Source: Acidobacteriota bacterium (GTDB lineage: Bacteria; Acidobacteriota; Blastocatellia; Pyrinomonadales; Pyrinomonadaceae). From it: a stretch of 19,874 bases of DNA. Under the pieces are notes generated by a model. That model was given only the letters and a program-made list of their open reading frames with translations. It made no database searches and had not been told where the DNA came from. Location of the stretch: contig SXVE01000101.1 in the NCBI GenBank assembly GCA_005790265.1, forward strand, positions 1-19,874, in the 5' to 3' direction. The translations under genes and the position numbers were made by a program. This document shows positions 1 through 7,374 of this stretch, in pieces; positions within the stretch are counted from its first letter, which is position 1; the number at the start of each line of letters is the position of its first letter.

Positions 1-1506
1 ATCTTCAGTCGCGTTTAATTCGCGGCGCGTGTCTTCTTCTTTTTTCTCAAGCGGATTTTTTCCCGCGTCCGATTTAACAATCGTCAAAACCTTTTCGCCG
101 CGTTCGCCCGCGTCGGCAAGCAATTGTTTGTTTGATAAAAGCGAAACGCCCGCCATTACGAGAAAAAATAGAATCGCAAACGCCGCAAGCCCGGTTAATA
201 ACCAGCCTAAAATCGGCGGACGCTGCCGCTGCTCCTGAAAAGTTCGGACTAAATCCTTGTCGCGCAGCACGACATCGCGAAAAAGGCGTTCGGTAAAATA
301 AGTTTCGCCGACGGTTTGCGGCTGATGCGGCGCTTGTCCGTTACCGCGCGCGCGCGTCGGCGCGGCGGTAAAATAAAAACCGCGCAAAAACGGATTTTCG
401 CTAAACGGATTCGGACGAAAAAGCGTGGCGACAAATGCGCCCAGCTTGCGGCGCGCCGAACCGAAATGCAGCGGAAAATTAAAAATTCGCAGCTGGCGAA
501 CCGGCGGAAACGGCGCGGAAAGCCGAACCAATCGCCGTTTCATAATCGAATTGTGCAGAATCTCGTATTCGCCGTCGAACATTTGCGCCGCGATTTCCGA
601 CTTTTCGAGCGGAATCGTCGAACCCCAAACCAAAGTTTTCCCTTCGTTTTTGGAAGTCGAAAAAGAATCGCGAAATCCTTCGATGGAATCGGCGTTGGTA
701 AAAACGAGGTAAACCGGAAAACGCACTTTGATGCGCTGCATCGCATCGTCGAGCCGCGCGCGCAGAACTTTCGCGGTTTCCTCGATTTCGCGTTCGTCTG
801 CGTTTAAGATTTTTTCGGTGTTGACGGCAAGCAAAAAACCGTCGAGCGGGCGATTCGGGCGATATTTCTTAATGGCTTCGAGCATCGCCGACCATTCTTC
901 GGCGTCAACGCCTTCGGATTGATAACGACCGGCGGTATCAATAAACACGGCGTCGCTCGTCACGCGCCAATCAATGTTTCCGGTCGGGCGAACGAATTTT
1001 TGCTCGGATTGCCGCTGGCTCGGCAGCGTTTGAAAATTTAAATTTGAACCTAACACGAGCGACGATTTTCCGGCGCGCGGCGTTCCGGCGACGACATACC
1101 ACGGCAAACCGTAAACGGCGTCTTTGCCGCCTTCGCCCAAATTCGAGCTTTTCAAAAATTGAACGACTTCTTCTGCCGATTTATTGAGGTCGTCGAAATT
1201 GCCGACAGGCGCGGCGGTTTTTTGCGCGACTTGCGCAACTGCGTTCGGTTCGTTCGCGGCATTCGCGGCTTCGAGCGCTGCGGCTTCTTTTTTCTTGGCG
1301 CGGCGCGAAGAAACGTAACCGATGACCAAGGCGAACGGCATCGTCAGCAAAATCAGCACGATAATCACGATTCGGTCGGTGACGCCGGTAAAGCCCAGTT
1401 TTGAACCGAAAATCCAAACGGTCATACTGACGATGCCGTAAAACGACATCAATCCGCCGAGTCCGAACGCGTATTTTAATTGATTTGCCTGCCAGGAATT
1501 CATCAT
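1..1506 (-). CDS. tssM: Type VI secretion inner-membrane protein TssM (IcmF/VasK), N-terminal 502 codons, cut by window edge
   Basis: TssM is the large inner-membrane subunit of the T6SS membrane complex; it binds TssL and its periplasmic part spans the wall. The visible part has two N-terminal membrane helices (about residues 13-33 and 46-64), then a cytoplasmic NTPase-like domain with a Walker A (GTPRAGKSS, about 141-149), a DTAGRY Walker-B-like motif (190-195), and the family segments FTNADSIEGF (269-278) and NPFLRGFYFT (371-380). A third membrane helix (about 433-457) leads into the periplasmic part, which continues beyond base 1. The start is a double ATG; either Met could be used, with a weak GGTAG upstream. 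The gene is last in tssK-S23-tssL-tssM order. Full-length family members usually exceed 1,000 residues, so over half is missing here because of the window, not a mutation. Confidence 0.95.
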   Translation of the reverse strand, partial: MMNSWQANQLKYAFGLGGLMSFYGIVSMTVWIFGSKLGFTGVTDRIVIIVLILLTMPFALVIGYVSSRRAKKKEAAALEAANAANEPNAVAQVAQKTAAPVGNFDDLNKSAEEVVQFLKSSNLGEGGKDAVYGLPWYVVAGTPRAGKSSLVLGSNLNFQTLPSQRQSEQKFVRPTGNIDWRVTSDAVFIDTAGRYQSEGVDAEEWSAMLEAIKKYRPNRPLDGFLLAVNTEKILNADEREIEETAKVLRARLDDAMQRIKVRFPVYLVFTNADSIEGFRDSFSTSKNEGKTLVWGSTIPLEKSEIAAQMFDGEYEILHNSIMKRRLVRLSAPFPPVRQLRIFNFPLHFGSARRKLGAFVATLFRPNPFSENPFLRGFYFTAAPTRARGNGQAPHQPQTVGETYFTERLFRDVVLRDKDLVRTFQEQRQRPPILGWLLTGLAAFAILFFLVMAGVSLLSNKQLLADAGERGEKVLTIVKSDAGKNPLEKKEEDTRRELNATED

Positions 1507-1664
1507 ACTTCTACCTATTTAGAACGGGCGAAAAACAAATTTTGCCGTATCAATCCGCCGATTGGCTTCGGCGTTAAATCAGGTTTGTTTTCGGTAAAGC
1601 GCGACTAAATTAATGATTTAATGCAATCGGCGGCGCACGAAAAATATTCTTTCAAACAAAATGT
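1507..1664. repeat. tssL-tssM intergenic gap with a 10-bp inverted repeat
   Basis: This 158-bp gap is long for a T6SS operon. It contains a perfect 10-bp inverted repeat, ccgccgattg at 1555-1564 and its complement at 1624-1633, with a 59-base spacer. No good terminator U-tract follows. It could be a leader structure for tssM or chance in CG-biased sequence. I see no ORF with support in it. Confidence 0.3.
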
Positions 1665-2342
1665 CTAAAGCTGCAGTTTATCAATCGTGTCCTGCAAGAA
1701 TTTCGACGACATCGTAAACATTATAAAATAAATAATAAACGCCAGACCGAGTGCGCCGCCCGCCGAGATTTTCGCCCACATCGGCATTCCCTGTTTTTCC
1801 GGCGGCGCGGGCTGATCGTTCGCCAGCCAGTTCGGCGACAGTTCGACGGGTTTGATTTTACCGACTTTGACCAGCGCGTTCGCCGTCGTCTGCATAATCG
1901 AAAGCAGTTTTTCCTGCTCGTAAACGCCGTATCTGCCTTTGAAACCGAGCAGCATACAAACGTAATAAATCTCAACGGCGTCCTGCGTCGTTTCGATTTG
2001 CTTGATCATTGCCGAAAGTTTGTCGAAAAATTTGTTGCCGGCAAGCTGTTCGCCGAAATATTCGAGTTGCAAAGGATATTTTTCCCATTCGTCGCGCAGC
2101 GGAAAATTGTTGGTCAAAACCGTTTCGTCAACAAACGAGGCGAGCGCGAATTTGGCAACCTGCACGATTTTATGATTGAAACGGTAACGCTCGGCGCGCT
2201 TTTCAAATTCTTCGAGCAATCCGGCAACCTGCGGACGCAGCGCGTTTGACGGCGCAACGATTCCGGCTTTAAGACGCAAAATCAAATCGAAAATCGGTCC
2301 GGCAAAAGCGACTAAATCATTTTTGTTGGCTTTCTCGCTCAT
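1665..2342 (-). CDS. tssL: Type VI secretion protein TssL (DotU/IcmH family), short form
   Basis: TssL is the inner-membrane partner of TssM and links the membrane complex to the cytoplasmic baseplate through TssK. The 225-residue product has the cytoplasmic DotU helical domain, including LEYFGEQLAGNKFFDKL (93-109) and the family hallmark YYVCMLLGFKGRY (126-138), then a proline-rich linker (176-188) and a single C-terminal membrane helix (about 192-212). It ends some 13 residues after that helix, so it lacks the periplasmic OmpA-like peptidoglycan-binding extension that some TssL proteins carry. Wall contact in this system must therefore come from another protein, and the FHA-transglycosylase proteins upstream are candidates. 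The ATG lies about 10 bases after the end of the S23 cassette, with no clear Shine-Dalgarno. Confidence 0.95.
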   Translation of the reverse strand: MSEKANKNDLVAFAGPIFDLILRLKAGIVAPSNALRPQVAGLLEEFEKRAERYRFNHKIVQVAKFALASFVDETVLTNNFPLRDEWEKYPLQLEYFGEQLAGNKFFDKLSAMIKQIETTQDAVEIYYVCMLLGFKGRYGVYEQEKLLSIMQTTANALVKVGKIKPVELSPNWLANDQPAPPEKQGMPMWAKISAGGALGLAFIIYFIMFTMSSKFLQDTIDKLQL

Positions 2343-2352
2343 AACGTTCAGT

Positions 2353-2842
2353 GTTTCAAGTTTCAGGTTTCAGGTTTCAGGTTGACTGTTTGTACTTTAT
2401 TCCTTTGACGCCTGATTGTTTTAAGTAATTTATCAGACCGGCGATGACGCGGCTGTTTTGTATGACTTTTTTGTAAATGTGATCGAATTCGCTTTCCGAA
2501 ATATAATTTTGATCGAAGGCTATGTAAAGCTGTGCGCGAACTTCGCCCGCCGAACCCTTCGCTATTGAAAGAAAATTGATAAATTCCTTTCCGCCGTCGC
2601 GCTCGAAGCCTTCGGCAATGTTCGACATAATTGAAACCGAAGCCCGGCAAATCTGATCGCGCAACCCGTAATCCCGCGCGAACAATTCATTTTTACAAAG
2701 ACGGTAAACATCTTTTGTGATTTCCCGCGAAAGCTTCCAAGCCTCCAGGTCTTCAAATTTCTCAATCGTCGCCATTTTATTTTTCTTTCATCAATAAAAA
2801 ATTCAAAATTTAGAGCAAATTAGAAAACCTGAAACTTGAAAC
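2353..2842. mobile_element. S23-gene cassette bounded by an 18-bp perfect inverted repeat (intervening-sequence-like)
   Basis: The left arm at 2353-2370 (gtttcaagtttcaggttt) is the exact reverse complement of the right arm at 2825-2842. The left arm continues as tandem TTTCAGG heptamers to 2383. Between the arms lies one complete gene for an S23 four-helix-bundle protein. The cassette fills the tssK-tssL gap almost exactly: the tssK stop is 5 bases outside one end and the tssL ATG about 10 bases outside the other. The same arms occur without the gene at 5757-5820. Known S23 (IVP) genes sit inside stem-forming intervening sequences of 23S rRNA; this layout is similar but in an mRNA. No transposase is present, and calling it mobile is inference. 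Confidence 0.5.
2377..2775 (-). CDS. S23 / four-helix-bundle protein (23S rRNA intervening-sequence protein family)
   Basis: The 132-residue product matches the S23/IVP family, small four-helix-bundle proteins first found in 23S rRNA intervening sequences and structurally related to Avd of diversity-generating retroelements. Visible signatures are FEDLEAWKLSREI near the N-terminus (7-19), the conserved core DQICRASVSIMSNIAEGFER (40-59) and FLSIAKGSAGEVRAQLYIA (68-86). The biochemical function of free-standing members is unknown; nucleic-acid binding is suggested for relatives. It interrupts an otherwise standard tssK-tssL order and has no known T6SS role. Its TGA stop (2379-2377) lies inside the repeat arm, so the repeat supplies the end of the gene. 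The start has only a weak AAAGAA upstream. Confidence 0.9.
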   Translation of the reverse strand: MATIEKFEDLEAWKLSREITKDVYRLCKNELFARDYGLRDQICRASVSIMSNIAEGFERDGGKEFINFLSIAKGSAGEVRAQLYIAFDQNYISESEFDHIYKKVIQNSRVIAGLINYLKQSGVKGIKYKQST

Positions 2843-2847
2843 CGTTT

Positions 2848-4179
2848 TTACGGCTTAACCGCGTACATTTCTAACTTTTCGTCCGGAATTTCGTTCGGCA
2901 CGTAAACAGAAATGACTTTTGAGCCTTTGATTCCGTTCCAGTACGGTCCGATGGTGTCGAGCATAAAATAGCGAAAACCGACGCGTGCCGGAATCGGTGC
3001 GGGCGGCGGATTGGCGTGCGTCAAAACGACGCCGGGCAGCGCCGAGCCGATGACCGAATCAATCACGTCGCGCGAAGCGATTTTGACGACGCGCGGCACG
3101 CCTTCGATCAATTTCGATTCGGGCATCTGCGCGCGCACCGCGAGATAAAATCCGGCTTCTTTTAATAAACGCTCGTCCTCGATGCGTCCGACGTATAAAG
3201 TATCTCTGGTTTTTTCGAGCGGAATCGGCACGCAGCGGCTCGGAATCACGGTTTCAAGCAGTTCTTTGAGCTGCATCGAAAGATTGTAAAACGTAAAATA
3301 AAGATCGTCGTGATCGTATTTGATAATGTCTTTCGGATGGTGTTCGACCGAAAACGTCATCAATTTGCCGACGATCTGCGCCATTTCCAGATAAAGTTTT
3401 TCGGGATGAAGCAGCGGCGAGCGAAAATGATGCGCCATCGCCGGAATCGAAGAATTAATCGTGTGCAGCAGCCAGAAAATCGCGACTTCCGACGTGGTGA
3501 AATCGGCGAGCGACGCGTTGCGCTGGCGTCTTTGTTCGCCCAAACTGCCGCTTTTCGTAATCAGAATCTCAACTAACTGCCGCAGCATATTAACGAGCCA
3601 GACCGAGCCGGAAACTTTTAAGATCGGCGGAATATACTCGTCGGAAATTTGCAGCTGTCCGGTCGGCGTGCGCGTCAATTCGGCGATTTTAATTGACGTA
3701 AAACCGTCGCGCAGCTCGTCGTCGAAAATAATGCGCAGATTCGATTTGGCATAAGCGAGCGGCTGTTCGTTCGCGCCGCTCGTTTCGTCTTTGACGAGAG
3801 CGCCTTCCTGCAAATAGCGCAGATTGATATTGTTTTTCGCGCCGTTCGATTGAAAATTAGCTTCGCCCATTTTGCGCGCTGGAATCGCCAAGTGAACGCC
3901 CAAACGTTCTTGTTCCGGGTGAAAATGCGCGGCGACCGGACGCAAATCCGGCACGGCTTCGGCGTCCGGCACGTTAATCATCAAACCGTCGGGCAAAACG
4001 GCGCGGCAGTTAATCAACTGAAAATTGCCGTTGGCGACCGCTTCCGTGCTGATCTGCAAATCCAAAACGCCGTATTCAAACGGCATCATCGAACGCGCGC
4101 GCGAATTTAAAAGCTCTTCGTGATAATTGTCCCACTGCTGAAAGTGATGCGGCGTCAACAGCATCCCTTCATTCCACAA
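2848..4179 (-). CDS. tssK: Type VI secretion baseplate protein TssK (VasE family), non-ATG start
   Basis: TssK joins the T6SS baseplate to the TssLM membrane complex. The 443-residue product starts with the highly conserved family segment WNEGMLLTPHHFQQWDNYHE and keeps the family length and C-terminal half (QMPESKLIEGVPRVVKIAS near 355-373). No in-frame ATG exists before that segment: reading upstream gives TTG, ATT, AAA, CGG and then a TAA stop (4191-4189). The start must be TTG (4179) or the unusual ATT (4182); I chose TTG, with GGAAAA a few bases upstream as a weak ribosome site. Homologs usually have a few residues such as K-V/I-L before this W, and those are encoded here immediately upstream, so translation may begin a codon or two earlier than given. 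It heads the tssK-S23-tssL-tssM stretch. Confidence 0.94.
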   Translation of the reverse strand: MWNEGMLLTPHHFQQWDNYHEELLNSRARSMMPFEYGVLDLQISTEAVANGNFQLINCRAVLPDGLMINVPDAEAVPDLRPVAAHFHPEQERLGVHLAIPARKMGEANFQSNGAKNNINLRYLQEGALVKDETSGANEQPLAYAKSNLRIIFDDELRDGFTSIKIAELTRTPTGQLQISDEYIPPILKVSGSVWLVNMLRQLVEILITKSGSLGEQRRQRNASLADFTTSEVAIFWLLHTINSSIPAMAHHFRSPLLHPEKLYLEMAQIVGKLMTFSVEHHPKDIIKYDHDDLYFTFYNLSMQLKELLETVIPSRCVPIPLEKTRDTLYVGRIEDERLLKEAGFYLAVRAQMPESKLIEGVPRVVKIASRDVIDSVIGSALPGVVLTHANPPPAPIPARVGFRYFMLDTIGPYWNGIKGSKVISVYVPNEIPDEKLEMYAVKP

Positions 4180-4219
4180 AATTTTCCGTTATCTGCTAAT
4201 AAAAATTTTTTAGAGGTCA

Positions 4220-4248
4220 ATAGTAAAACGACTCGACTCTTTAGTAAA
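4220..4248 (-). promoter_or_regulatory. Candidate sigma-70-type promoter for tssKLM
   Basis: On the minus strand TTTACT (4248-4243) and TACTAT (4225-4220) are separated by 17 bases, each matching four of six consensus positions. A start near 4213 would leave a leader of about 34 bases before the tssK TTG. It lies in an AT-rich gap of 243 bases between the third FHA gene and tssK, which otherwise contains only a possible 22-codon ORF. The hexamers are weak and the call is tentative. Confidence 0.3.
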
Positions 4249-4422
4249 CAGCACGCGGCGAAAATAAAAAAAACGCATTTTTTACCGCTCGCAATTATGA
4301 GGTAATTTAACTTGATACTGCTTTTAAAGCGGCTAAACGGCGGCGAAAATCTTCGCTTTAAGATATCGAAAACTCCTTTGGTTTTTGATCCTGAAAAATC
4401 TCTCGGTGCGCGCGCGTCTTCG

Positions 4423-5751
4423 CTAATTGAATTTCAATTCTTCGGCATTGACGCCGAATTCTTTCGGGTTTTGCGTTATCGTGCCGATTGCCAGAAATCT
4501 CAGCGCGAAATCAAACTGCGCGTCTGAGATTTTGCCGTTTTTATGCAGAAACCAAATCGAGCGAATCGTGCGCGAGCTTTCGGGAAAATCATTGGAAAGC
4601 TGCTGCAGCATATTGCGCATTTTGAGAAACTCGCCCGCCGCGCCTTGATCGTAAGCGGCGATGACGAGCAGACTGTCGCTCGCGAATTCGCTGCCGAGTT
4701 GCGTGTCGAGCTTTTCCAGAGTTTCGGTCATCGCCTGCGCCGTTTGCAAAACATTGCCGCGATTGCTGCCGATTTTGGCGAGCGCGGCGACCGTCAAAAA
4801 CTGCGGCTTGAGATTTTTTGCCGCCGCCATTTGCGCGATTTGCGCGCCGCTCGATTTTGCCGCTTTGATGTTTTCGGCGAGCGCCGCCGAATTGCCGAAT
4901 TGTTTGATTTTCGGCGCTAAAATACGCGCTTGTTCCGTCGTTAGAAAAGCCTGCGGATCGTTTTGCGCGATGCGGCGCAGAAACGATGCGGAATTCGTTT
5001 CTATTTTCGCCGTGTCCGTCTGGTTTTTCGGCGCGGCGATTGGCGAGGTTTCCGGTTCGGGCGAATTTTTCACGCCGGAATTTGAAGCGTTGCGATTGTC
5101 TTCGGTTTTCTTCGGCGTCGCGCTGTTTGAATTTTCGTTTGCGCGAGCATTTTTTTCGGCATTTTTTTCGGCGCTTTCTTCATCGTCGGCTTCACTCGAA
5201 TAAACAAAATCATTTTCTTTACGCGTCGTTTCAGTCGTTTCGCTGTTGCTGAAAACGTAAAATATTCCGCCGAGAAAAATTAAAACCGTCAAGCCGAAAA
5301 TCGGCGCGATAATAAAAAAGCTCGTCGGAATCGCGCCGCCCGAATTGTTCGGCGGCGCGGAATTCGTCGCTCCGATTGCCGCCGCATTCGCGCCTGTTTG
5401 ATTCGCTGAATCGGCGCCGCCGGTTTCGCTTGCCGATTGTTTATCAGCGCCCGAATCGGTTTCGATTTCGATTTCCAAACCGCCGCCGAGATTGAGCACA
5501 TCGCCGTTTTTGAGCGCCTGCGGTTCCGTTAGATTTTGTTCGTTCAGTTCGGTTCCGTTGCTCGAACCGCAATCGGAAACAATGTAAACATCGCCGAACC
5601 GCTCAATTTTTACGTGCTGACGCGAAAGTTTGCCGTTTGGAACGCTCAGATCATTTTCCGAATGTCTGCCAATGACAAATTTTTCTTTTTCGATTAAAAC
5701 GCGCTGCGGATCGCCGTTTTCATCGGTGTATTTGAGCCAGAATTCAGTCAT
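4423..5751 (-). CDS. FHA domain-TM-degenerate lytic-transglycosylase-like protein (third of three paralogs)
   Basis: From the ATG at 5751 the product is 442 residues. Residues 1-97 form an FHA phosphothreonine-binding domain with its key positions present: IGR (27-29), SRQH (43-46) and SSNGT (63-67). A disordered Gly/Ala/Ser stretch leads to one membrane helix (about 144-167), then an acidic, Asn/Lys-rich linker (170-250) that would be periplasmic. The C-terminal domain (about 255-442) aligns with the transglycosylase domain of the neighbour at 5822-7312: LAKIGS (324-329) matches LAMIES there, so the catalytic Glu is Gly328; AAYDQG (365-370) matches GSYNSG; and the end QNPKEFGVN matches ENPQDFGLN. 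It is probably enzymatically dead and may bind glycan or act as a scaffold. A TTG at 5763 is in frame but falls in the repeat, so ATG is preferred. Confidence 0.85.
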   Translation of the reverse strand: MTEFWLKYTDENGDPQRVLIEKEKFVIGRHSENDLSVPNGKLSRQHVKIERFGDVYIVSDCGSSNGTELNEQNLTEPQALKNGDVLNLGGGLEIEIETDSGADKQSASETGGADSANQTGANAAAIGATNSAPPNNSGGAIPTSFFIIAPIFGLTVLIFLGGIFYVFSNSETTETTRKENDFVYSSEADDEESAEKNAEKNARANENSNSATPKKTEDNRNASNSGVKNSPEPETSPIAAPKNQTDTAKIETNSASFLRRIAQNDPQAFLTTEQARILAPKIKQFGNSAALAENIKAAKSSGAQIAQMAAAKNLKPQFLTVAALAKIGSNRGNVLQTAQAMTETLEKLDTQLGSEFASDSLLVIAAYDQGAAGEFLKMRNMLQQLSNDFPESSRTIRSIWFLHKNGKISDAQFDFALRFLAIGTITQNPKEFGVNAEELKFN

Positions 5752-5756
5752 TAATA

Positions 5757-5820
5757 GTTTCAAGTTTCAGGTTTCAGGTTTCAGGTTAGTTACAAGAACT
5801 TGAAACCTGAAACTTGAAAC
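5757..5820. repeat. 18-bp inverted repeat with TTTCAGG heptamers, gene-less copy of the S23 cassette ends
   Basis: The 31 bases at 5757-5787 are identical to 2353-2383, and the right arm 5803-5820 is identical to 2825-2842. Here the two 18-bp arms are only 28 bases apart, so the RNA can form a strong hairpin between the second and third FHA genes. It lies between the stop of one (5822-5824) and the ATG of the next (5751). It may act as a processing or attenuation hairpin, and it looks like the empty form of the cassette at 2353-2842. Confidence 0.85.
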
Positions 5821-5821
5821 T

Positions 5822-7312
5822 TCATTTCGTATAAGTTGAAACCGGCTGGAGATTCAAGCCGAAATCCTGCGGATTTTCGCCGATGATCGCGGCGGCGAAA
5901 AATTTCGGAACGTATTTAAAGTTTTCCGATTGAAACTGTTTTGACAGAATTTCGCCTTTGGAAATCAGTGTCCAGAAATCGCGCGGCAAACCCGCGCCGG
6001 ATTCGAGCGCTTTGACGAGATTCGTGCTCAAACCGCCTTCGCCGCTGTTGTAACTGCCGATTGCCAGCGGAACGCTCGCCGGTCCGGTTCCGTAGCGTCC
6101 GGTTAACGCTTTCATATACGAAGCCGCCGCGCGCGCCGCCGGTTCCGGTTTGCAGCGGTCGTCCGGATTTTTCGGCGACGCGCCTTTGATGACGCCTTCG
6201 CTCGGCTCGAAATGCAGTTTCGCCGTTGCGAACGTAAATTGAAACATTCCGAGCGGTCCGGTCGGACTTTGCAGGCAAACGCAATGTTCCGATTCGATCA
6301 TCGCCAGATAAAGTCCGATGCGCGGATCAATCGCTTTTTCGTTGAACGCGCGCACGATAAACGGCGCGTTTTTTGATGCGCGCTCGTAAGTCGCCTGTAA
6401 ATTGTCGCCGAATCCGCAGCCGCCCGACGCTTTTGCGTTGACGCGCCGCGCGTAACCGTCGGCGAAACTTTTGATTTTTTCAATCGCTTCCGCCGGAATT
6501 TTGTCGCTCGTGCGGTTGCCGATCACTTGCGCGATGCGCATCGCTCTCGCTTCCAGATATTGCCGCCGCTCGCCGTCGGACATTTCCAGGTATTTTTTTC
6601 CGCTCGGCGGACTGTAAGTTTCCGTCGCCGCCGTTTTCATTTCCGGCGAATCGGTCAACTCCGCGCTTCCGGAAATTTTCTCGTCGGCGTTCGTTTTTTT
6701 CTCGGTTTTTTGCGCGGCGGTCGGCGTCGGCGATTCATCTTTTAGCGCGTTTTTTTCTTCGCTTGCGTCCGTTTCTTCATCAGCGAAATCACCGGGATTT
6801 TCGTTTTCGGCGATTTCCGTTTTGCTGTTTCCTAAATCCGTGTAACCGATAAAAACCGCTGAAATGCTAACGATAAAAAGCGCGGCGGCGATCAATACAA
6901 CCGGAATAAAATTCGTCTGATTACTAACGACGGCAGCGGAAACGACGTTCTGATTATGCGGTGAATTATTTGTCGCCGCGCCATTTGAATTCGGCGCAAA
7001 CGCGGCTTGTTTTTCCGTTATATTAACGCGCAGATTCGTGAAATGTCCGATTTTTATCGTGTCGCCGTGTTTGAGCGGCGTTCCGCCCGCTCGAACTTTC
7101 TCGCCGTTGACGAAACTGCCGTTCGTCGAATTTTCGTCAACGACCCACACGCGTTCGCCGTCGCGGTAAACCGTTGCGTGCAGCCGCGAAAGCCCGTTGT
7201 CGGCAAAACGAAAATCGGCTTCGCTGCCGCGCCCGAACGAAACTTTTTCGTTTTCGAGACGGATTTCCTGTGAGCCTTCCGGCGTCGGATATGTCAGGAA
7301 AATTTCTTTCAT
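5822..7312 (-). CDS. FHA domain-TM-lytic transglycosylase (SLT) protein, catalytic member of the trio
   Basis: The 496-residue product has an N-terminal FHA domain (1-98) with FGRG (26-29), SRLH (42-45) and STNGS (62-66), one membrane helix (about 135-157), a charged low-complexity linker (160-235) and a C-terminal lytic transglycosylase domain (about 320-480). The domain keeps the family pattern: catalytic Glu340 in AMIESEH, GPLGMFQFTFATA (352-364), GSYNSGEGG (419-427) and YVPKFFAAAI (467-476). Soluble lytic transglycosylases cleave the MurNAc-GlcNAc bond, and with this topology the enzyme would face the periplasm while FHA reads cytoplasmic phosphothreonine. Known T6SSs can recruit a housekeeping transglycosylase (MltE) to open the wall for TssJLM; a dedicated, FHA-controlled enzyme here is inference from neighbourhood. 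The Pfam SLT family assignment is strong from motifs alone. Confidence 0.9.
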   Translation of the reverse strand: MKEIFLTYPTPEGSQEIRLENEKVSFGRGSEADFRFADNGLSRLHATVYRDGERVWVVDENSTNGSFVNGEKVRAGGTPLKHGDTIKIGHFTNLRVNITEKQAAFAPNSNGAATNNSPHNQNVVSAAVVSNQTNFIPVVLIAAALFIVSISAVFIGYTDLGNSKTEIAENENPGDFADEETDASEEKNALKDESPTPTAAQKTEKKTNADEKISGSAELTDSPEMKTAATETYSPPSGKKYLEMSDGERRQYLEARAMRIAQVIGNRTSDKIPAEAIEKIKSFADGYARRVNAKASGGCGFGDNLQATYERASKNAPFIVRAFNEKAIDPRIGLYLAMIESEHCVCLQSPTGPLGMFQFTFATAKLHFEPSEGVIKGASPKNPDDRCKPEPAARAAASYMKALTGRYGTGPASVPLAIGSYNSGEGGLSTNLVKALESGAGLPRDFWTLISKGEILSKQFQSENFKYVPKFFAAAIIGENPQDFGLNLQPVSTYTK

Positions 7313-7374
7313 CGCTGTTCGTAATCGCTGATTTTATCAAAAGCTTTGCCGCGTCAAAGTTTTCACTCGAAAGT

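Noticed and set aside
2353..2842. Diversity-generating retroelement (because S23 proteins resemble Avd)
   Set aside because: No reverse transcriptase, template repeat or variable repeat is present nearby.
4213..4281. A 22-codon ORF in the leader of tssK (minus strand, ATG near 4280, ending in CTCTAA)
   Set aside because: Very short, Phe/Arg-rich, without a Shine-Dalgarno or attenuator-like codon run; it also overlaps the candidate promoter.
4661..5203. A 180-codon plus-strand open frame antisense to the third FHA gene, and many similar long antisense frames (for example 7174-7755, 10736-11305, 7859-8422)
   Set aside because: Their products are Arg/Ser/Phe-rich shadow proteins produced by the strong codon bias of the real minus-strand genes; none shows a domain, and the FHA/transglycosylase and cbs frames opposite have clear family motifs.
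5749..5763. TTG start at 5763 for the third FHA gene
   Set aside because: The codon lies inside the repeat element and the FHA domain begins naturally at the ATG four codons later.
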